A stretch of 64,000 nt of DNA from Acetoanaerobium sticklandii (GTDB taxonomy: Bacteria > Bacillota > Clostridia > Peptostreptococcales > Filifactoraceae), in assembly GCF_000196455.1 (NCBI RefSeq), contig NC_014614.1, forward strand, positions 2,641,501-2,705,500, given 5' to 3'. The notes below the pieces were generated by a model. That model had not been told where the DNA came from. It was given only the letters and a program-made list of their open reading frames with translations, and did no database searches. This document shows, one piece after another, positions 59,186 through 64,000 of the stretch (the stretch's first letter is position 1; the number at the start of each line of letters is the position of its first letter). Both the position numbers and the translations under genes were made by a program.

Positions 59186-59434
59186 CTACTTCGGATAATG
59201 CACTACTACACTTAAATCCGGCATTATTTCGAATATACCCTTTACATCTATATTATATTTTTCCATAACTTCTATTACCTTGTCCATAAGAGTCCCGTTA
59301 AACTTTATAGATATCCCACAGCTCTTGTCTATTTGTCTTGGAGTAGGAATTACCATTATTTTTATATCAGCTTTTTTTAGCATCTGCTCAGCAAACATAG
59401 CGTGGTGAGTTGATGCAAAACTTATTACATACAT
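59186..59434 (-). CDS. DUF3343 protein
   Basis: An 82-aa protein, MYVISFASTHHAMFAEQMLK and KADIKIMVIPTPRQIDKSCG, the DUF3343 pattern. These proteins are usually found beside YedF, SelD or a class V aminotransferase and are thought to take part in selenium or sulfur handling. It starts four bases from the yedF end, so the two form an operon. Confidence 0.85.
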   Translation of the reverse strand: MYVISFASTHHAMFAEQMLKKADIKIMVIPTPRQIDKSCGISIKFNGTLMDKVIEVMEKYNIDVKGIFEIMPDLSVVVHYPK

Positions 59435-59437
59435 AAT

Positions 59438-60049
59438 CTAAACCGCCAATCTATTTGGATTTTGCTTTAAGGCTTCTACTATGTCATACATGTTAGCTAC
59501 TCTTCCAACAGCTAAATTGCCCTTTATATTGTAAAAATCTAGGCAGGTTCCACAAGATAATATTTCTACGCCCTCTGCTTCCATTTTTTTAAGGTTTTCA
59601 ATAGCTTCTTCATTTTCTGCTGTTAGCTTAACTCCGCTGTTAATAAAAAGCATCTTTTTAGGATAAGGCTTTGTTTCACTAAGAGTATATATAAAGCCTT
59701 TCATAAGAATCTTTCCTAGCTCTTCATCTCCACTTCCAAGCAGATTTGAGCCTATAAGTACTACCTCATTTTGAGCTTCTATTTTAATTTCTTCTAATTC
59801 TTGCTCGTTTGATTGACGAGTAGAACCTTCTTTTGTTTTTATAAAAGTGATTTTGAATAGATTTTCTTCTTCCTTTAGCTCCACAGCCATCTCAAGTGAA
59901 GCTGCTAGCTTCAGTAAGTTTTCTTTAGCTGTTTTATTGTCAACTGTAACCTCTAAAGCTCCCTTTTCTATGCCTTCTAGCTCTTGCTTGGTTTTTATGA
60001 CAGGCATAGGACAAGCCATTTTTTCACAGTTTAATTTTTTAATCTCCAT
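59438..60049 (-). CDS. yedF: YedF-like sulfurtransferase / selenium metabolism protein
   Basis: A 203-aa protein. The N-terminal TusA-like domain has MACPMPVIKTKQELEGIEKG with the CPxP motif; the C-terminal DsrE-like domain has IGSNLLGSGDEELGKILMKG, GVKLTAENEEAIENLKKMEA, and ILSCGTCLDFYNIKG with further cysteines. It is the form found in organisms with SelD, where it may carry selenium or sulfur. It directly precedes the DUF3343 gene. Confidence 0.88.
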   Translation of the reverse strand: MEIKKLNCEKMACPMPVIKTKQELEGIEKGALEVTVDNKTAKENLLKLAASLEMAVELKEEENLFKITFIKTKEGSTRQSNEQELEEIKIEAQNEVVLIGSNLLGSGDEELGKILMKGFIYTLSETKPYPKKMLFINSGVKLTAENEEAIENLKKMEAEGVEILSCGTCLDFYNIKGNLAVGRVANMYDIVEALKQNPNRLAV

Positions 60050-60160
60050 AATCTCGTTCTCCTTTTAATATACTCTAAATATAAAAAATGGTTAACATAT
60101 CTCATTGATAAGCTTTTCATGTTAGCTTCAAGCTATGAATTTCTAGCATTAGCTTAATAT

Positions 60161-60709
60161 CTAAAGCTTGGTAAATATATCAAAGATAAAGTTATACGAG
60201 TAGAAATATTTTAAAAGCCTCGTATTTGTGAGTAGCTCATGAATCTCACTGCCCATCTGCTTTTGAATTATAGGGTCTATTAAGGCTACCAAAATCATAA
60301 TATAAAGTATGGATTTAAATAACCCAAAGACTAGACCTAAATTTTTATCTATCCATTTTAGAGATTTTTTATTAAAAAAGCTATGAAGGGTATAGAAAAC
60401 TATATTTATGAGTATAGACACTACTATAAACAAGCTAACTGCCAAAACCTTAGGGTCCAAATCCAAAGCTTGATACCAAAATACAGAAATTATTTTAGTA
60501 ATCAGCTCATGCATTATTAGCTGATACCTCTCATAGAATACACTTGTGATTATTTCATCTGCAAAGTTGATGTAAATAAATCTAGTTAAAATTATACTCA
60601 CAATAAATCTTATGCTTAAAAACAAGGACTTAGAAAAGCCTGCACTATAGCCTCTTATTATATGGTAGGTCATAAATACAAGTATTGCTATATCTATTTT
60701 ACTTATCAT
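60161..60709 (-). CDS. CvpA-like membrane protein
   Basis: A 182-aa protein with four helices: KIDIAILVFMTYHIIRGYSA, LFLSIRFIVSIILTRFIYIN, ALDLDPKVLAVSLFIVVSIL, and LGLVFGLFKSILYIMILVAL. The arrangement suits the CvpA family, which affects envelope integrity and stress tolerance. It lies three bases after the upstream gene, forming an operon with it. Confidence 0.72.
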   Translation of the reverse strand: MISKIDIAILVFMTYHIIRGYSAGFSKSLFLSIRFIVSIILTRFIYINFADEIITSVFYERYQLIMHELITKIISVFWYQALDLDPKVLAVSLFIVVSILINIVFYTLHSFFNKKSLKWIDKNLGLVFGLFKSILYIMILVALIDPIIQKQMGSEIHELLTNTRLLKYFYSYNFIFDIFTKL

Positions 60710-60711
60710 TG

Positions 60712-61752
60712 TTATTCCACCTTTAAAAATCTAATGCTGTCCCTAAAAACAAGTGCTATTTTATTTTCAAGTGGAACTACGCTTATTATGTCTTTTGGCA
60801 TTTCAATTTCTTTATCCTCGAGAATGACAGCATTTTTAGATGCAATTAGCATCTTATCCTTGTATTTTCCCAGATATATTATATCATCTTTATAATTTTG
60901 TTCTTTTATAATGTTTCCGCTATAATCTATTTCCAGAACTCTATTTTTTGAATCTAGAGTCCACATACTGAGCTCTCCTATGTACATTTCAAAGAAATTT
61001 GCATCTGAATGTACCTTGTAGAGCTCTTTAAAATCTCTATTCATAACTTCTATATTATTTATATCCATAAGAATTATCTTATCCTTGAGAAAACCTATAT
61101 CTATGAAGATGTTGTCTTTTATATCTGTTGCCATAACTGCTTCAAGCTTTTGATTATAATAGAAGATACTGTTTTTTAAATTGTCTTCGTCTCTGAGAAG
61201 ACCACTGACCATAAAGCCCCCAGTTGTCTTATCTTCCGATACTTTATTTATTGTGGTTTTCGGATAAGTTATTTCTTTTACAAATTCACAGTTTTTATTA
61301 AATACAAGAAGTCCATCAGCCTTTATATCAGTAGTAAACTTGAGAATAAATCTTCCATCAGAAAAAACATCTATGCCAGATATTTGCTTGTCCACCTCAG
61401 CTTGGCCTACTATTTCGCCATTTTTATCTATCTGGTATACCTTTCTTTGTACCTTATCTAAAAGATATATAAAATCATCTGATGAGCTGATGCTAAAATT
61501 ATCACTTCTGATAGTTGCTTCAAACTCTTGCTTTTTGTTTTCACTGTATCTAATTAAGCTTTTACCGTCATAAGTAATTAAGGAATTTCCAAACCTTCCT
61601 ATGTACATACTTGGTCTATACTCAATTTTTATTTCCTCAGATATATTTTTATCTGCTGGAAATAGATAAGGCTTTATATAGTTTTTAATAGTGTAAGGAT
61701 TGATTATCAATAATATCAAAACCACTATTATCGATATAATCGTCTTTTTCAA
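60712..61752 (-). CDS. Membrane-anchored beta-propeller-like protein
   Basis: A 346-aa protein with one N-terminal helix (IISIIVVLILLIINPYTIKN) and a repeating pattern of beta blades: MYIGRFGNSLITYDGKSLIR, FIYLLDKVQRKVYQIDKNGE, GRFILKFTTDIKADGLLVFN, and ILEIDYSGNIIKEQNYKDDI-like repeats. It looks like a WD40/NHL-type sensor or scaffold outside the cell. I do not recognise a named family. It is two bases from the CvpA-like gene. Confidence 0.65.
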   Translation of the reverse strand: MKKTIISIIVVLILLIINPYTIKNYIKPYLFPADKNISEEIKIEYRPSMYIGRFGNSLITYDGKSLIRYSENKKQEFEATIRSDNFSISSSDDFIYLLDKVQRKVYQIDKNGEIVGQAEVDKQISGIDVFSDGRFILKFTTDIKADGLLVFNKNCEFVKEITYPKTTINKVSEDKTTGGFMVSGLLRDEDNLKNSIFYYNQKLEAVMATDIKDNIFIDIGFLKDKIILMDINNIEVMNRDFKELYKVHSDANFFEMYIGELSMWTLDSKNRVLEIDYSGNIIKEQNYKDDIIYLGKYKDKMLIASKNAVILEDKEIEMPKDIISVVPLENKIALVFRDSIRFLKVE

Positions 61753-61766
61753 TTTACTACCTCCGT

Positions 61767-61796
61767 AAAAAAAAGAAAACTAGAAAGCTAGTTTTC
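61767..61796 (-). terminator. Terminator of the HTH-TPR gene
   Basis: GAAAACTAG and CTAGTTTTC pair around AAAG, with eight T residues on the reverse strand. It includes the stop codon of the HTH-TPR gene. Confidence 0.88.
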
Positions 61797-63089
61797 AATA
61801 AGTCCTATTTCTCTAAACAGGTCTATGCCTTTGGAATAAAAACCAATTTCTTGGTCCCTACAGCGTCCTTGATAAATTTTAGCTATATCAAAATAGGTAT
61901 TGGCAAGCTCTTTTTTGTTGCCTGATTTTTTTAGCATCTCAGCACATTTATTTAAGCTTTCAGTCGCTTCATCTATATCCCCTGCTTGATAAAGCAAATT
62001 AGCATATTTTCTCATTACTAAAGGCTCCATTTTTCTATTTTGGTCCTTTGAAGAAAGGTAAAGGGCTTCTCTTATATACTCAAGCGCTCCTTCAAAATTT
62101 TCTTCCTTGCAAAGAAGCTCGCAGTATAGCATCAATATCTCGATATACTGAGTATCCTTAAACTGTCTTTTGAGGATATAAGCCTCCTCTATATGCTCTT
62201 TTGCAGAAGAATAGCTCTTGAGATTCAAGTATACCTTTGCTAGTAACATCTGAGATTTAGCTTTCTCAGATGTTTTATTTTCCTTTTCAAAGCATTTGAT
62301 TGCCATGTGAAAATATTTTTGAGCATTATCGTATTGGAAATTCTGAAGATAGCTGTTTCCCATTATAAAAAAGCCATTTCCTCTATTGTGAAGGTCTCCT
62401 ACTTTCTCAGCTATAGTATCAGCTTTATGAGCATACTCAATCGCTTCTTTGTTTTGGTTATTTTTCATATATGCATAAGATAGATTGATGTATATGCTTT
62501 TTTCTAAATCTATATCTCCTATTTCCAGCTCTGGAATCATTGCTTCAGCTTGATGAAGCATGTTGGTTGCTGGCACATAAAAATCTTCTAAAATATAAAG
62601 CTTTCCAAGCTCGAGATAGCTTTTTATTATGCCCTTAGGGTCTTCATTTTTAATATATAAAACCAAAGCTTTTTCCATCATTGATGTAGCTTTTTTGTAT
62701 TCCTTTTCAACTAAATAAACAAGTCCATATATGAAATTTGCTTTTGCACATTCATGAGAAATATCATATGAAGTGCATAGATTCAAAATCTTGGAAAGTT
62801 CGCGTTTAGCCTCTTGATATTTTTCCGTTTTAAATAATACCTCTGATTTAAGTATGATGCTAGACGCTATCTTTTTTGCTTGAGCTTCCTTGCTCTCAAG
62901 AAAATAATCGATAGGTGTTTCTAGTTTTTCTGAAAAATACTCTAAAAGGTCCTGACTAGGATAAGACTTATCTCTTTCTATATGGCTTATTTGCGCCGCT
63001 GTAATACGATTTCCAGCTAGCTCCTTCAAGGTAAGATTTTTCTCCTTGCGCAGCTTTTTTATCTTTTGTCCCAAGCTCAATATTTCCAT
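61788..63089 (-). CDS. HTH regulator with C-terminal TPR repeats
   Basis: A 433-aa protein. The N-terminal Xre HTH is LGQKIKKLRKEKNLTLKELA, HIERDKSYPSQDLLEYFSEK; the rest is a chain of about eight TPR helices (AKANFIYGLVYLVEKEYKKA, GFFIMGNSYLQNFQYDNAQK, ANTYFDIAKIYQGRCRDQEI). This is the layout of the RRNPP group (PlcR, PrgX, Rgg-like) and of NprR, where TPRs bind a signal. No short peptide gene is clear nearby. The start at 63089 has GGGGG upstream; a longer frame starts at 63119. Confidence 0.85.
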   Translation of the reverse strand: MEILSLGQKIKKLRKEKNLTLKELAGNRITAAQISHIERDKSYPSQDLLEYFSEKLETPIDYFLESKEAQAKKIASSIILKSEVLFKTEKYQEAKRELSKILNLCTSYDISHECAKANFIYGLVYLVEKEYKKATSMMEKALVLYIKNEDPKGIIKSYLELGKLYILEDFYVPATNMLHQAEAMIPELEIGDIDLEKSIYINLSYAYMKNNQNKEAIEYAHKADTIAEKVGDLHNRGNGFFIMGNSYLQNFQYDNAQKYFHMAIKCFEKENKTSEKAKSQMLLAKVYLNLKSYSSAKEHIEEAYILKRQFKDTQYIEILMLYCELLCKEENFEGALEYIREALYLSSKDQNRKMEPLVMRKYANLLYQAGDIDEATESLNKCAEMLKKSGNKKELANTYFDIAKIYQGRCRDQEIGFYSKGIDLFREIGLIEN

Positions 63090-63200
63090 AAATATCCCCC
63101 ATTGCTTTTTTAAAGACAACTAATCCCTTTTCTAGTCTATAATAATATATAATTTATGATTAGAGAAGTTTTTTGTATATTTATTTACAAATTTTATTCT

Positions 63201-64000
63201 TTATAAAATATTTATAATCTGACCGATGATTTTTATAAATTCATCTACCTCAGAAATCGTATTAAAATATGAAAAGCTAACTCTTACTACTCCCTGAGCT
63301 GTAGTTCCTAGAGTTTCATGAGCTAAAGCCGCACAGTGAAGCCCACTTCTTACCTCTATATCAAACTCACTGTCCAAAATATATGAGATATCTGTAGATT
63401 GAATATTGTCTATATTAAATGAAACTACTGCGCATCTTTTAGCAGGATCTTCTGGTCCGTATATTTTTACATTTTTGTACTGCTTTAGTCCTTGTATTAA
63501 ATGGCCTGTAAGCTCTTGTTCATGCTTTCTAATTTTTTCCATTCCTACTTCTTGGATAAATCTTACGCCCTCTAATAGTCCTGCAATACCTACTGCGTTT
63601 GCAGTTCCTGATTCAAGGTGGTCAGGCATAAGATTCGGATGAATTAGGCTTTCTGAGTTACTCCCTGTTCCCCCCTCCATAAGAGGTGTAAGCGAGATGT
63701 CTTCTCTTACATAAATAAACCCTGTACCCATAGGTCCATATAGACCCTTATGTCCTGGAGCACACAGCATAGCGATATTCATTTGCTGTACGTCTATATC
63801 AAACACTCCTGCACTTTGAGCACAATCCACTAAAAGAGGTACCTTATGAGCTCTGCATATGTCTCCGATTCTTTTAAGGTCATTTACAGTACCAGTTACA
63901 TTAGAAGCATGAGTTATTGCTACTAATCCAGTTTTTTCATTAAATGCCTTTTCAAATTCATCTAAATCTAAAAATCCATTTTCATCACATTTTACAAAGG
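63201..64000 (-). CDS. Class V aminotransferase (cysteine desulfurase family), N-terminus beyond the edge
   Basis: The visible 266 residues run off the right edge. The frame upstream of 63830 reads ATHASNVTG-like ITHASNVTGTVNDLKRIGDI, then AHKVPLLVDCAQSAGVFDID (cofactor Asp), MLCAPGHKGLYGPMGTGFIY with the PLP lysine in GHKG, then GGTGSNSESLIHPNLMPDHL, and EVRSGLHCAALAHETLGTTA with an active-site-like Cys. It resembles the EF2568-type aminotransferase family that lies near SelD, YedF and DUF3343. It may supply sulfur or selenium. Confidence 0.88.
   Translation of the reverse strand, partial: FVKCDENGFLDLDEFEKAFNEKTGLVAITHASNVTGTVNDLKRIGDICRAHKVPLLVDCAQSAGVFDIDVQQMNIAMLCAPGHKGLYGPMGTGFIYVREDISLTPLMEGGTGSNSESLIHPNLMPDHLESGTANAVGIAGLLEGVRFIQEVGMEKIRKHEQELTGHLIQGLKQYKNVKIYGPEDPAKRCAVVSFNIDNIQSTDISYILDSEFDIEVRSGLHCAALAHETLGTTAQGVVRVSFSYFNTISEVDEFIKIIGQIINIL

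Overview
The window is low-GC Firmicutes DNA, most likely from an anaerobic clostridium. Peptostreptococcaceae such as Acetoanaerobium or Proteocatella are a guess from gene style and from the selenium-linked genes, not a measured assignment. It joins an oriC-proximal chromosomal segment (about 21.8-64 kb) to an accessory region (1-21.8 kb) packed with anti-phage genes.

The main discovery is an SCC-like (staphylococcal cassette chromosome-like) integrative element of about 17.7 kb at the 3' end of rlmH, the site used by SCCmec in Staphylococcus. A 14-bp direct repeat, TTATGATACGGTTC, lies in the last codons of rlmH (21797-21810) and again at 4073-4086. The interior carries the SCC gene set: a large serine recombinase of CcrC type, a Cch-type DUF927 helicase, DUF1643, a fragment of DUF960, and a short RadC. 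A run of TTCCC...GGGGA palindromes upstream of cch looks like a replication origin. Cargo at the rlmH end is a convergent PstI/BsuBI-like restriction-modification pair plus a single-chain GmrSD-type (DUF262-DUF1524) nuclease. Cargo at the far end is a DUF6119 (TIGR04141) protein paired with a DUF3883 PD-(D/E)XK-like protein, a candidate undescribed defence pair. Left of the second repeat is a CBASS operon (CD-NTase plus Cap15-like membrane effector) with an extra 81-aa two-repeat protein, and a HTH protein. This may be a second, recombinase-less element in tandem.

From 22.3 to 36.8 kb the chromosome holds small metabolic, regulatory and transport units: an MFS exporter, a MerR-methyltransferase fusion, a MarR/flavodoxin/FMN-binding set, PhzF with two DUF606 exporters and a WYL regulator, an EamA permease, an orphan ParAB pair, and a MacB/LolCDE-like ABC exporter.

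From 36.9 to 63 kb the order is typical of the region beside oriC: htrA, yycJ, yycI, yycH, an extra secreted protein, walK and walR; a DnaD-like protein and a DnaI/DnaC-like loader; a formate/nitrite channel and an EAL-CBS-GGDEF protein; five tRNAs (Leu, Val, Glu, fMet, Lys); purA, a GNAT enzyme, dnaB, rplI, gdpP, yybS; rpsF-ssb-rpsR; and DUF951, DUF3343, yedF and a class V aminotransferase cut by the window edge. The last three form a selenium/sulfur-associated set. Perfect DnaA boxes are unusually frequent between 41.6 and 51.6 kb.

Starts were chosen from visible Shine-Dalgarno sequences; several genes use TTG or GTG. All family names come from reading the sequence by eye, with no database search.
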